A DNA stretch of 64,000 nt, taken from Pseudomonas nitroreducens. GTDB taxonomy: Bacteria; Pseudomonadota; Gammaproteobacteria; Pseudomonadales; Pseudomonadaceae. The position numbers and the translations under genes were made by a program. Under the pieces are notes generated by a model. The model did not search any database and was not told the DNA's origin. It was given only the letters and a program-made list of their open reading frames with translations. Each line of letters starts with the position of its first letter. Position 1 is the first letter of the stretch. Shown here piece after piece: positions 31,624-39,736 of this stretch. The stretch is from the NCBI RefSeq assembly GCF_024170165.1, contig NZ_JALJXP010000001.1:310001-374000 (forward strand), in the 5' to 3' direction.

Positions 31624-32520
31624 ATGAGCCGAGACCTTCCACCGCTCAACGCCCTGCGTGCCTTCGAAGCCGCCGCCCGCCAGCGCGGCGTTAGCGCAGC
31701 GGCTGATGAGCTGAGCGTCACCCACGGGGCGATCAGCCGGCAGATTCGTCTGCTCGAGGAGGAGCTGGGGGTGACCCTGTTCGTCAAGGAAGGACGTGGC
31801 GTAAAACTCACCGATGCCGGCGTTCGTCTGAGCGAGGTGGCCAGCGATTCCTTCGAGCGCCTGCGCAGCGTCTGCGCCGAACTGCGCCGCCAGGCCGGCG
31901 GCGATGCGCCCTTCGTTCTCGGCTGCCCCGGCAGTCTGCTGGCGCGCTGGTTCATCCCGCGGCTGGACCGCCTGAACCGCGACCTGCCGGACCTGCACCT
32001 GCAGCTTTCCGCCAGTGATGGCGACCTTGACCCGCGCCGTGGCGGCCTCGACGCCACCCTGTGCTTCGCCGCGCCGCCCTGGCCGGCGGACATGCGCGTG
32101 CTGGAACTGGCGGTGGAAAGCATCGGCCCGGTGCTCAGCCCTCGTTCGGCTCGCTTCGAGCAACTGTGCGCGGCACCTGCCGAGGCGCTGCTGGGCGAAT
32201 CGCTGCTGCACACCGTCTCGCGCCCGCAGGCCTGGCCGGAATGGGCTGCGAGCCATGGCCTGGAGCCGGCGCGGCTGAAGCTCGGGCAGGGTTTCGAGCA
32301 CCTCTACTATCTGCTGGAAGCTGCCGTGGCCGGGCTTGGCGTGGCCATCGCGCCGCAGCAACTGGTGGCCGACGACCTCGCCGCTGGCCGCCTGGCAGCG
32401 CCCTGGGGCTTCGTCGAAACGACCGCGCGGCTGGCGCTGTGGGTCCCCGAGCGTCGTGCCGACCCGCGCGCCGAACGCCTGGCGCGTTGGCTGCAGGCCG
32501 AGCTGAACGGCCGCGCGTAA
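31624..32520 (+). CDS. trpI: LysR-family activator TrpI
   Basis: A 298-aa LysR protein with an N-terminal HTH ([35 protein letters not shown]) and the conserved follow-up [15 protein letters not shown]. Divergence from trpBA identifies it as TrpI, which activates trpBA with indoleglycerol phosphate as co-inducer. Confidence 0.95.
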   Translation: MSRDLPPLNALRAFEAAARQRGVSAAADELSVTHGAISRQIRLLEEELGVTLFVKEGRGVKLTDAGVRLSEVASDSFERLRSVCAELRRQAGGDAPFVLGCPGSLLARWFIPRLDRLNRDLPDLHLQLSASDGDLDPRRGGLDATLCFAAPPWPADMRVLELAVESIGPVLSPRSARFEQLCAAPAEALLGESLLHTVSRPQAWPEWAASHGLEPARLKLGQGFEHLYYLLEAAVAGLGVAIAPQQLVADDLAAGRLAAPWGFVETTARLALWVPERRADPRAERLARWLQAELNGRA

Positions 32521-32622
32521 AGTCTGAACCGCGCCGTTTGCCGTCGGTCCACCCCTCTACTACTGTCCATTGAGCGCGCTGGCATTTTGCTTGTGCGGCG
32601 CCATGACCCGAGGAGAGCGGCG

Positions 32623-32838
32623 ATGTCCAATCACCACACCTACAAGAAGATCGAGCTCGTCGGCTCCTCGCGCACCAGCATCGAGGATGCGATCAACAAC
32701 GCCCTGGCCGAAGCGGCCAAGAGCATCGACTTCCTGGAGTGGTTCGAGGTGGTGGACACCCGCGGGCATATCGAGAACGGCGCGGTGGGGCATTACCAGG
32801 TGACCATCAAGGTCGGTTTCCGCATCGCCAACAGCTAG
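32623..32838 (+). CDS. Dodecin (flavin-binding dodecameric protein)
   Basis: A 71-aa protein with the beta-alpha-beta-beta dodecin fold: [22 protein letters not shown], the flavin-stacking tryptophan in [17 protein letters not shown], and [13 protein letters not shown]. Dodecins store and buffer FMN, FAD or riboflavin derivatives in a hollow 12-mer. ATG at 32623 is preferred over the ATG/GTG at 32587 because it starts at the family's N-terminus and has GGAGAG before it. Same strand as trpI with a 102-nt gap. Confidence 0.94.
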   Translation: MSNHHTYKKIELVGSSRTSIEDAINNALAEAAKSIDFLEWFEVVDTRGHIENGAVGHYQVTIKVGFRIANS

Positions 32839-32942
32839 ACCGCACGCGGCTCGACCCTGTTTGTCACGCGGCTGTTTTGTCACGCGGTCGTGCCAGGTTG
32901 GCGGGACGCGTGGTCGTGCGTACCGGGGTAGCCCGGTTTTCC

Positions 32943-32960
32943 GGCCCGTTCGGGCCTTTT
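32943..32960 (+). terminator. Short terminator-like hairpin before the first DUF1161 gene
   Basis: GGCCC, loop GTTC, GGGCC then TTTT. A 5-bp GC stem with a short T-tract, 105 nt after dodecin and 28 nt before the DUF1161 ATG. It may end the dodecin transcript. Confidence 0.5.
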
Positions 32961-32987
32961 CCTGTGAAAGACGAGGGAGCGTTACCG

Positions 32988-33209
32988 ATGAAGAAGTTCC
33001 TGATCGCTGTGGGGGTCTTCGCCCTGGCTGGCAACGTCTTTGCCGCCGGCAAGCCGTGCGAAGAGCTGAAGTCGGAGATCGATGCGAAGCTCAAGGCCAA
33101 AGGCGTTGCTTCGTACAGCCTGGAAGTCGTCGACAAGGGCAGCGCGGGCGGCAAGCAAGTCGTCGGCACCTGCGAAGGCGGTACCAAGGAAATCGTTTAC
33201 TCCAAGTAA
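32988..33209 (+). CDS. DUF1161 exported protein, copy 1
   Basis: A 73-aa protein with a signal peptide (about 1-20, ending VFAAG). The mature part holds the family pattern KPCEELKSEIDAKLKAKGV, YSLEVVDKG and VVGTCEGGTKEIVY with two conserved cysteines (C24, C62) that may form a periplasmic disulfide. Function unknown. A GAGGGAGC ribosome site precedes the ATG. A paralogue lies 634 nt downstream beyond the OsmC gene. Confidence 0.92.
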   Translation: MKKFLIAVGVFALAGNVFAAGKPCEELKSEIDAKLKAKGVASYSLEVVDKGSAGGKQVVGTCEGGTKEIVYSK

Positions 33210-33228
33210 GCGCCTGGACGTGAATCGA

Positions 33229-33257
33229 GGCCGGGCTCCGCGAGGGGCCCGGCCTTT
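33229..33257 (+). terminator. Terminator-like hairpin after DUF1161 copy 1
   Basis: GGCCGGGC (33229-33236) pairs with GCCCGGCC (33247-33254) across a 10-nt loop and is followed by TTT. Moderate strength; 19 nt after the stop codon. Confidence 0.6.
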
Positions 33258-33338
33258 GTCATGGCCTGCAAAAAGCTGAACCTGCTGGTGCGGACCGGCC
33301 TCGAAAGTCCTGACTGCAACCCACGCGGAGGACGCGAC

Positions 33339-33761
33339 ATGAAGAAATCGGCATCGGCCCACTGGCAGGGCGGCCTGAAGGACGGCAAGGGCACGATCTC
33401 CACCGAGAGCGGTGCGCTCAAGTCCCAGCCCTATGGCTTCAACACCCGCTTCGAGGGTGCGCCGGGCACCAACCCGGAAGAACTGATCGGCGCGGCCCAC
33501 GCCGGCTGCTTTTCCATGGCCCTGTCGATGATGCTCGGCGAGGCCGGCCTGACCGCCGAGAGCATCGATACCCAGGCCGAGGTCAGCCTGGAAAAGCTCA
33601 CCGACGGTTTCACCATCACTGCCGTGCACCTGACGTTGAAGGCGAAGGTGCCGGGCACCGACGCGCAGACCTTCCAGGCCATCGCCGACAAGGCCAAGGC
33701 CGGCTGCCCGGTCTCGCGGGTGCTCAACGCGCGCATCACCCTCGACGCCCGCCTCGAATGA
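33339..33761 (+). CDS. OsmC-family peroxiredoxin
   Basis: A 140-aa OsmC/Ohr-fold thiol peroxidase. The peroxidatic cysteine lies in AAHAGCFSMALSMML and the resolving cysteine in KAGCPVSRVLNARI. It reduces organic hydroperoxides in the cytoplasm, often under osmotic or stationary-phase control. The ATG at 33339 (MKKSASAHW) is chosen with CGGAGGACGCG before it. Lies between the two DUF1161 genes. Confidence 0.93.
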   Translation: MKKSASAHWQGGLKDGKGTISTESGALKSQPYGFNTRFEGAPGTNPEELIGAAHAGCFSMALSMMLGEAGLTAESIDTQAEVSLEKLTDGFTITAVHLTLKAKVPGTDAQTFQAIADKAKAGCPVSRVLNARITLDARLE

Positions 33762-33843
33762 GCCTGCGGGGCACTCTGTCCGGCGGTTGCGGTCCACCGT
33801 TAGGATAGGGTGCCCCGGCGTGGGGTTATGACGAGGGAATGTG

Positions 33844-34089
33844 ATGGCGACGATGAAGTGGACCGTGGCGACGGGCGTGGCGCTGCTGCTCGCGAGTGGC
33901 GCGAGCTGGGCGGCGGTGAAGCCCTGCGAGGAGCTCAAGGCCGAGATCGAGACCAAGATCCAGGCCGCCGGGGTGACCTCCTACACCCTGGAGATCGTGG
34001 ACAAGGCCGAGGTGAAGGACCCGAACATGGTCGTCGGCTCCTGTGACAACGGCCAGCGGCGGATCATCTACCAGAAGAACGACAGCTGA
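33844..34089 (+). CDS. DUF1161 exported protein, copy 2
   Basis: An 81-aa protein with a signal peptide (about 1-24, ending ASWAA). The mature sequence KPCEELKAEIETKIQAAGV, YTLEIVDKAE and VVGSCDNGQRRIIY aligns with copy 1 over its whole length, including both cysteines. The ATG at 33844 has GAGGGA at good spacing; GTG at 33841 is also possible. Function unknown; probably arose by duplication around the OsmC gene. Confidence 0.9.
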   Translation: MATMKWTVATGVALLLASGASWAAVKPCEELKAEIETKIQAAGVTSYTLEIVDKAEVKDPNMVVGSCDNGQRRIIYQKNDS

Positions 34090-34145
34090 GATCCACCCGT
34101 GCCGGGCATCGTGATCGCTCCTACGCAACGATCAGCCCCGCAGTA

Positions 34146-34179
34146 CGTAGGGCGGATAACCCGGAACGGATTATCCGCC
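34146..34179. repeat. Half-copy of the CGTAGGGCGGATAAC element
   Basis: CGTAGGGCGGATAACCCGGA followed by ACGGATTATCCGCC. Related to one half of the 22797-22877 element; GGCGGATAA pairs with TTATCCGCC. Confidence 0.7.
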
Positions 34180-34199
34180 AGCTCGATGCTGTCCCGCGC

Positions 34200-34640
34200 T
34201 CAGAACGGCCCGCAACGCACCGGCCCCTGGAAGTCCGTCTTCGCCACCAGCTTGCCGTTCCCATCGGTCAGCAGCGCCAGGGCGCTGCGCAGCTGCGGGC
34301 GCAGCTCCAGGCGATAGCGCTGGCCAGCGGCGAAGTCGTCGTAGATCACCTTGACCCGGCAGGTCAGCTCGGCGGGGTCATTCATCTGGCCCATGCCACC
34401 ACCGCTGGCGATCTCGTACTGGAAGCGCACCACCAGCTCGTGGCGCCCCGGCGTCACCTGGTAGTAGCGGCCGTCGTTCACCGACTGGCCGTCCAGGCGC
34501 TCGGCCATCAGTGTCCTGCCTGCCGCCGTGTACAGGTCGACCCAGGCCATCTGCGGGTCGTGGGCGGGCAGCGGGCTGGCGCAGCCGGCCAACAGGGCGA
34601 GGCTCAGGGACAGAGGGCCGGGCAGGCAGCGCGCGCGCAT
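34200..34640 (-). CDS. Predicted lipoprotein, paralogue A
   Basis: A 146-aa protein with a lipoprotein signal: LALLAGC puts the lipidated cysteine at residue 20. Mature blocks are MAWVDLYTAAGRTLMAERLDG, YYQVTPGRHELVVRFQYE and FAAGQRYRLELRP. It aligns with the neighbouring gene at 34684-35100. Membrane fate is uncertain. No function is known. The 34641-34683 spacing and orientation suggest co-transcription after paralogue B. Confidence 0.85.
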   Translation of the reverse strand: MRARCLPGPLSLSLALLAGCASPLPAHDPQMAWVDLYTAAGRTLMAERLDGQSVNDGRYYQVTPGRHELVVRFQYEIASGGGMGQMNDPAELTCRVKVIYDDFAAGQRYRLELRPQLRSALALLTDGNGKLVAKTDFQGPVRCGPF

Positions 34641-34683
34641 GAGGATTCACCGTGGAATGGGTTCATCCCACAGCATACCCCGC

Positions 34684-35100
34684 TCAGGCCTTGGCGCAGC
34701 CCCGTTCGCGGCCGCGGGCGATCTCGCCGCCCTGGGCGTCGTAGAGCTTGGCCCAGGGGCGGAAGCCGATGCTGCCGGTCTCCAGGCGGTAGCGCTGGCC
34801 GGCGCTGAATTCCTTGTACTGCACGGTCATCTCGCAATCGCGCCACAGCGATTCGGCGACCGGGCCGATGTCCACCGGCTCGACCTGGAACTGGAAGCGC
34901 ACGCGCAATTCGTGGGAGCCGGGGTCGACCTCGAAGTAGCGGGTGCTGGACCACTCCTTGCTGTCCACTTCCATGGCCGCAAGATCGCTCTGGCTGTTGG
35001 TGTCCAGGTCGACCCAGGCACGGTTCGGGTCCGGCTGGGGCATCAGCATCGAACAGCCGCTCAGGGCGAGCAGGCCGGCAGGTAGGAGAAGGGCACGCAT
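34684..35100 (-). CDS. Predicted lipoprotein, paralogue B
   Basis: A 138-aa protein with a short lipoprotein signal (LLALSGC, Cys16). The mature part shares with paralogue A the pattern RAWVDLDTNSQSDLAAMEVD, RYFEVDPGSHELRVRFQFQ, DCEMTVQYKEFSAGQRYRLE and a late cysteine. The pair probably arose by tandem duplication. The gene diverges from the metallopeptidase lipoprotein gene 64 nt away. Confidence 0.85.
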   Translation of the reverse strand: MRALLLPAGLLALSGCSMLMPQPDPNRAWVDLDTNSQSDLAAMEVDSKEWSSTRYFEVDPGSHELRVRFQFQVEPVDIGPVAESLWRDCEMTVQYKEFSAGQRYRLETGSIGFRPWAKLYDAQGGEIARGRERGCAKA

Positions 35101-35164
35101 CGGATTGGCTCCTGGGTCGAGGGGGCGGCAGCGGGCGGGCCAGGCCCTGTGCTATGTTCCGCGC

Positions 35165-36256
35165 ATGCCCTTCCGCCTTCTTATCCCGACACTCGACAGC
35201 CGCCTGTGCCGCTGGGTTCCCTGCCTGGCGATCTGGGCGCTGAGCGGTTGTTCCAGCGTGGGTTACTACAGCCAGCTGGCCAACGGTCAGCTGCGCCTGC
35301 TCGCCGCCCGTGAGCCGGTGGCCGAGGTGGTCGCCGACCCGACCCGTGACCCCGCCTTGCGCCAGCGCCTGGAGCTGTCGCAGGAGGCCCGTGCCTTCGC
35401 CAGTGCCGAGCTGGGCCTGCCGGACAACCAGAGCTATCGCCTGTATGCCGACATCCATCGGCCCAACGTGGTGTGGAACGTGTTCGCCACGCCCGAGCTG
35501 TCGCTGCAGCCGCTGACCCACTGCTTCCCCATCGCCGGCTGTGTGGCCTATCGCGGCTACTATGGCGACCAGGGTGCGCAGGCCGAGGCGCAGCGCCTGA
35601 AGGCAGAGGGCTGGGATGTCTACGTCGGTGGTGTGGAGGCCTACTCCACCCTCGGCTGGTTCGACGACCCGATCCTCAGCAGCATGCTGCGCTGGGGCGA
35701 CCAGCGCCTGGCCGAGACCATCTTCCACGAGTTGGCGCACCAGAAGTTCTATCTGCCCGGCGACACCGCCTTCAACGAGTCCTATGCCTCCTTCGTCGAG
35801 GACGAGGGTGGCCGCCGCTGGCGTGAGGCGCGGCATCTGCCGGACGAATCGCCCCTGCTGGCGGAGCAGCGCAAGCGTTTCACCCAGCTGGTACTGGATA
35901 CCCGCGAGCGCCTGCAGAAGCTGTATGCGAGCCCGCGCAGCGACGCGGAAAAGCGCGCCGGCAAGCAGGCCGAGTTCGAGCGCCTGCGCCGCGAGTACGC
36001 GCAGATGCGCGATGAGGACTGGGGCGGCAAGGCGCCCTTCGATGCCTGGGTCAACGGCCCGTTGAACAACGCCAAGCTGCTGCCCTTCGGCCTCTACGAC
36101 CAGTGGGTGCCGGCCTTCGCTGCGCTGTTCGCCCAGGTCGGCGGCAACTGGCCGGCGTTCTATGCGCGGGTGGAAAAGCTCGGCGCGCTGCCGCCAGCAG
36201 AGCGCAAGGCGGCGCTGGAGAAGCTCAAGGCGGGGGAGTTCGTCCGCTTCCGCTGA
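35165..36256 (+). CDS. Putative zinc aminopeptidase lipoprotein
   Basis: A 363-aa protein of the PF10023 aminopeptidase-like family. The zinc motif is HELAHQ in TIFHELAHQKFYLPGD, followed by the third-ligand-type glutamate in FNESYASFVEDEG. A lipoprotein signal WALSGCSS is present after a short N-terminal region, so the enzyme is probably anchored facing the periplasm. The ATG at 35165 is chosen since upstream frame overlaps the divergent lipoprotein gene. Activity is predicted, not known. Confidence 0.9.
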   Translation: MPFRLLIPTLDSRLCRWVPCLAIWALSGCSSVGYYSQLANGQLRLLAAREPVAEVVADPTRDPALRQRLELSQEARAFASAELGLPDNQSYRLYADIHRPNVVWNVFATPELSLQPLTHCFPIAGCVAYRGYYGDQGAQAEAQRLKAEGWDVYVGGVEAYSTLGWFDDPILSSMLRWGDQRLAETIFHELAHQKFYLPGDTAFNESYASFVEDEGGRRWREARHLPDESPLLAEQRKRFTQLVLDTRERLQKLYASPRSDAEKRAGKQAEFERLRREYAQMRDEDWGGKAPFDAWVNGPLNNAKLLPFGLYDQWVPAFAALFAQVGGNWPAFYARVEKLGALPPAERKAALEKLKAGEFVRFR

Positions 36257-36277
36257 TGCCTTCGCTGGGCGGGTTCA

Positions 36278-36307
36278 GCACCCTGGCTGTTCAGGGTGCA
36301 GCGTTTT
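36278..36307 (+). terminator. Terminator-like hairpin after the aminopeptidase gene
   Basis: GCACCCTG (36278-36285), 6-nt loop, CAGGGTGC (36292-36299), then AGCGTTTT. Lies 22 nt after the stop, in the gap between convergent genes. It is followed by a fragment of the GTAGGAGC repeat. Confidence 0.65.
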
Positions 36308-36323
36308 CCTGTAGGAGCGCCTG

Positions 36324-37847
36324 TCACTCTGGCCTGTCCGGGCTATGCAGCGGCAAATCCAGCTGCACGCGACGGCGCAGCCACGGGCTTGGCCGGTAGC
36401 GTGCCTCGCCGTAGCAGGCCTGCAGGCCCTGGAGGATGGTGAGGATACGCGCCGCGCCGTAGTGCTCGCCGAAAGCCAGTGGGCCCAGGGGATAACCCAG
36501 CGCCAGTTGCACTGCGCGGTCCAGCGTCACCGGCGTGGCGATGCCGCGCTGGGCGATCTCGCCGCCGAGGTTGACGATGCCGGCGACCACCCGCTGGCTG
36601 ATGAAGCCGGGCGAATCGTTGATCACTTCCACCGGCACGCCGTCGCTGCCCAGCGCCTGGCGCGCCTGGGTTTCGAGCTTGGGGTCGAGCGCCGGCTGGC
36701 GCATCAGCACGCGGCGGCGGTCCAGTTCGGTGAAGGTCTCCAGCGCCAGGCTGCGTTCCGGCGGCAAACCGAGGGCGTCGATGCGCGTACTGGCATCCAC
36801 GCCCAGCGGGGTGACCAGGCAGATGGCGCGGGACGACGGCGCTTCGCCGGTTTCCAGCACCACGCCGCCGAGGGTGAGGATCGCCGCCACGCGGTGGCGC
36901 AGCTCCGGGTCCTGGCTGTCGAGCCAGTAGGGGCGATTGAGCAGCACCGCCTCGTGCTGTTCCTCCGGCTCGCGCACGGCCTGGCCGTCGCGATAGCGGT
37001 AGAAACCCTCGCCGCTCTTGCGCCCCAGCAGCCCGCCGGCGACGCGTTGCGCGGCCAGCGGCGATGGGGTGTAGCGCGGGTCCTGGTAGAACTGCTGGTA
37101 GAGCGATTCCATCACCGCGTGGGAAACGTCCAGGCCGGTCAGGTCGAGCAGTTCGAACGGCCCCATGCGGAAGCCCACGCCGTCGCGCAGGATGCGATCG
37201 ATCTGCGCCGGGCTGGCGATGCCTTCGCCGAGGATGCGCAGGGCCTCGGTGCTGAAGGCGCGCCCGGCGTGGTTGACGATGAAGCCGGGGCTGTCCGGCG
37301 ACACCGCCGGGTAATGCCCGGCCTGCTCCGCCAGCCGGCTCAGGCGGCGCACCACCGACTCGCTGGTGCGCTGGCCGCGCACCACCTCGACGATGCGCAT
37401 CAGCGTCACCGGGTTGAAGAAGTGGAAGCCGGCGACCCGTTCCGGATGCTGGCAGCGTGCAGCGATGCGGGTGACCGAGAGCGACGAGGTGTTGCTCGCC
37501 AGCACGGCATCCGGCGCCACGCGTTTTTCCAGCTCGGCGAGCAGCGCCTGCTTGGCGCCGAGGTCCTCGATGATGGCTTCGATCAGCAGGTCGCAGTCGG
37601 CCAGTTCATCCAGGCTGTGGGTCGGCAGCAGGCGCTGCATCGTCGCACCCAGTTCGTCGGCGGCGAGCTTGCCCTTGGCTACCGCGCGCTCCAGCAGCTC
37701 GCGGTTGAAGGCCAGGGCCTGCTCCACGGTCTGCGGGTTGCTGTCGTACAGCCGCACGGGCAGGCCCGCGCTGGCGAACAGCTGGGCGATGCCGCGGCCC
37801 ATGGCCCCGGCGCCGATCACGCCGATACGGTGGAAGGACTCGGTCAT
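36324..37847 (-). CDS. 3-hydroxyacyl-CoA dehydrogenase (PaaH/PaaC-like)
   Basis: A 507-aa NAD-dependent dehydrogenase oxidising L-3-hydroxyacyl-CoA. The Rossmann motif is GVIGAGAMGRGIA (G12, G14, G17). The catalytic region has SNTSSLSVT, FHFFNPVTLMRIVEVVRG and SPGFIVNHAGR. Two C-terminal 3HCDH domains follow, the second near 400-490, the layout of PaaH/PaaC 3-hydroxyadipyl-CoA dehydrogenases. Start at 37847 (MTESFHRIG) is preferred over 37883. It lies 47 nt after the acyl-CoA ligase and likely shares its transcript. The double domain and the dicarboxylate-type neighbours hint at a dicarboxylyl-CoA substrate. Confidence 0.9.
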   Translation of the reverse strand: MTESFHRIGVIGAGAMGRGIAQLFASAGLPVRLYDSNPQTVEQALAFNRELLERAVAKGKLAADELGATMQRLLPTHSLDELADCDLLIEAIIEDLGAKQALLAELEKRVAPDAVLASNTSSLSVTRIAARCQHPERVAGFHFFNPVTLMRIVEVVRGQRTSESVVRRLSRLAEQAGHYPAVSPDSPGFIVNHAGRAFSTEALRILGEGIASPAQIDRILRDGVGFRMGPFELLDLTGLDVSHAVMESLYQQFYQDPRYTPSPLAAQRVAGGLLGRKSGEGFYRYRDGQAVREPEEQHEAVLLNRPYWLDSQDPELRHRVAAILTLGGVVLETGEAPSSRAICLVTPLGVDASTRIDALGLPPERSLALETFTELDRRRVLMRQPALDPKLETQARQALGSDGVPVEVINDSPGFISQRVVAGIVNLGGEIAQRGIATPVTLDRAVQLALGYPLGPLAFGEHYGAARILTILQGLQACYGEARYRPSPWLRRRVQLDLPLHSPDRPE

Positions 37848-37894
37848 GCTGCGGGTCTCGTCGTGCGCACCTGCATCAACCATAGACGCTGTGC

Positions 37895-39526
37895 TCACGC
37901 GGTGGTCCTTCTGGCCAGTTCCAGGTCGCGCAGCTGCCGGCGCAGCAGCTTGCCGACACTGGTCTTGGGCAGCTCGTCGAGCACCTCGACGAAGCTCGGC
38001 ACCTTGTAGCCGGTGAGGTGTTCGCGGCAGTGCGCGATGATCTGCGCTGGCGCCAGCGTCTCGTCCCTGAGGCTGACGAACAGCTTCACCGACTCGCCCT
38101 TGCGCTCGTCCGGCACGCCGATGGCGACGCACTCGCGCACGCCCGGGTGGCGCATCACCGCGTCCTCCACCTCGTTGGGAAACACGTTGAAGCCCGAGAC
38201 CAGGATCATGTCCTTCTTGCGGTCGACGATCTTCAGCATGCCGTCGGCGTCCAGCTCGGCGATGTCGCCGGTCTTCAGCCAGCCGTCGCTGGTGAGCACC
38301 TGGGCGCTCTCCTCCGGGCGCTGCCAGTAGCCCTGCATGACCTGCGGGCCGCGCAGCCACAGCTCGCCGGGCTGGTCGGGGCCGGTGTCGTCGCCCTCCT
38401 CATCCACGGTGCGCAGCTCGGTATCCACCAGCGCCTGGCCGACGTAGCCCTCGCGGTAGGGGCTCAGCAGCGTGCCGGTGGAGACCACCGGCGACGCCTC
38501 GGTGAGGCCGAAACCTTCACGCACCGGCGCGCCGGTCAGCGCTTCCCAGCGCCGGCCCACTTCGCGGTTCAGCGGCGCGCCGCCGGAGGTCACCCACTTC
38601 AGGTGGCTGAAGTCGATGGCGGGAAAGTCCGGGTGGTTCATCAGGCCGACGAACAGGGTGTTGATCCCGCTCATCAGGGTGAAGGGATAGCGGCGCATCG
38701 CGCCGAGGATCTCGTCGAGGTTGCGGCCGTCGCGGATGAACACCGTGTGCAGGCCCATGCCCACCGAGGACAGCAGGTTCGTCGAGAACGCCATGATGTG
38801 GTACAGCGGCAACGGTGCGATGCGCACGTCGGTGGCCGGCTCCAGCAGGCCGGGGCGCAGGAACAGCTCCAGGGTCTGCACGACGTTGGCGATCAGGCTG
38901 CGGTGGCTGAGCATCGCGCCCTTGGAGACGCCCGTGGTGCCGCCGGTGTACTGCAGCAGGGCGAGGCGATCCAGGCCCGGTTCGGCCTCCACCGGCGGCG
39001 CTTCGGCGCCCAGCCGCAGGGCCTGCTGGAAGCGCGTGCAGTCGGCCTCCTCGCTGTCGTACTGCGGGCGCTCGATATCGTCGATGGAGGTCAGCAGCAC
39101 CTGGCGGATGTCGCTGTGCGCCTGCACGCCGCGCAGCAGCGGCAGCAGGCGATCGAGCAGCAGAACGGCGCTGGCGCCGGAGTCTGCCAGCTGGTGGCGC
39201 AGCTCGCTGGCGGTGTACTGCGGGTTGGTGTTCACCAGCACCACGCCGGCCTTCAGCGCGCCAAAGGTGGCGATGGGGTACTGCAGGGAGTTGGGCAGCA
39301 TCAGCGCCAGGCGGTCGCCGGGCTGGAGGCCGGCGTGGTGGCGCAGGTAGCGGGCGAAGGCATCAGCCTGGCGCTCAAGCTCGGCGAAGCTCAGGTGGCT
39401 GTCGCCGCAGGAGAACGCCAGGCGTTCGGGGAATTCGCGACAGGCATCGCGCAGCAGGTCGTGGAGGTTCTGGTAGGCGTGACGGGTGATCTCGCGGGCC
39501 ACGTGACCGGTCGGTTGAGCGGACAT
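37895..39526 (-). CDS. AMP-forming acyl-CoA synthetase (FadD/PimA-like)
   Basis: A 543-aa adenylate-forming ligase that activates a carboxylic acid with ATP and CoA. P-loop YTGGTTGVSKG at 193-203, then the acyl-pocket FGLTEASP, GWLKTGDIAELD, DRKKDMILVSGFNVFP and the adenylation lysine in PKTSVGKLLRR. The start at 39526 (MSAQPTG) has GGAGAAG before it; the much longer open frame upstream reads through the divergent IclR gene and is not real. It is divergent from the IclR regulator. Substrate chain length is not visible. Confidence 0.95.
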   Translation of the reverse strand: MSAQPTGHVAREITRHAYQNLHDLLRDACREFPERLAFSCGDSHLSFAELERQADAFARYLRHHAGLQPGDRLALMLPNSLQYPIATFGALKAGVVLVNTNPQYTASELRHQLADSGASAVLLLDRLLPLLRGVQAHSDIRQVLLTSIDDIERPQYDSEEADCTRFQQALRLGAEAPPVEAEPGLDRLALLQYTGGTTGVSKGAMLSHRSLIANVVQTLELFLRPGLLEPATDVRIAPLPLYHIMAFSTNLLSSVGMGLHTVFIRDGRNLDEILGAMRRYPFTLMSGINTLFVGLMNHPDFPAIDFSHLKWVTSGGAPLNREVGRRWEALTGAPVREGFGLTEASPVVSTGTLLSPYREGYVGQALVDTELRTVDEEGDDTGPDQPGELWLRGPQVMQGYWQRPEESAQVLTSDGWLKTGDIAELDADGMLKIVDRKKDMILVSGFNVFPNEVEDAVMRHPGVRECVAIGVPDERKGESVKLFVSLRDETLAPAQIIAHCREHLTGYKVPSFVEVLDELPKTSVGKLLRRQLRDLELARRTTA

Positions 39527-39580
39527 CGACTTCTCCGTTGCTTTTTCCGAGCCGGGATCGGCTCTGGCTTCGAATTGTTG

Positions 39581-39597
39581 TTCTGCACAGCGAAACA
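39581..39597 (+). promoter_or_regulatory. 17-bp motif shared with the promoter at 45286-45302
   Basis: TTCTGCACAGCGAAACA between the divergent acyl-CoA ligase and IclR genes. The identical 17 bp occur on the other strand just upstream of the multifunctional hydratase/dehydrogenase gene. TTCTGC and GCGAA make an imperfect inverted repeat. It is the best candidate for the IclR-type regulator's operator. Confidence 0.7.
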
Positions 39598-39736
39598 GTG
39601 TGTCGAAATCGATGGTATGCGATAGGCTAGCTCCGTGCAACGAGCACACGCGGACCGCTGGGTGGCGTTGGGGCGATCTGCTATCGTTCGCCCGCGCCGC
39701 CTGTGGCGCCGCCACAAAGATCCCCGCCGAGGCCCC

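Noticed and set aside
37848..38360. Upstream extension of the 3-hydroxyacyl-CoA dehydrogenase frame (678 codons in total)
   Set aside because: The extension lies within the ligase coding sequence in another frame; the dehydrogenase N-terminus begins at MTESFHRIG.
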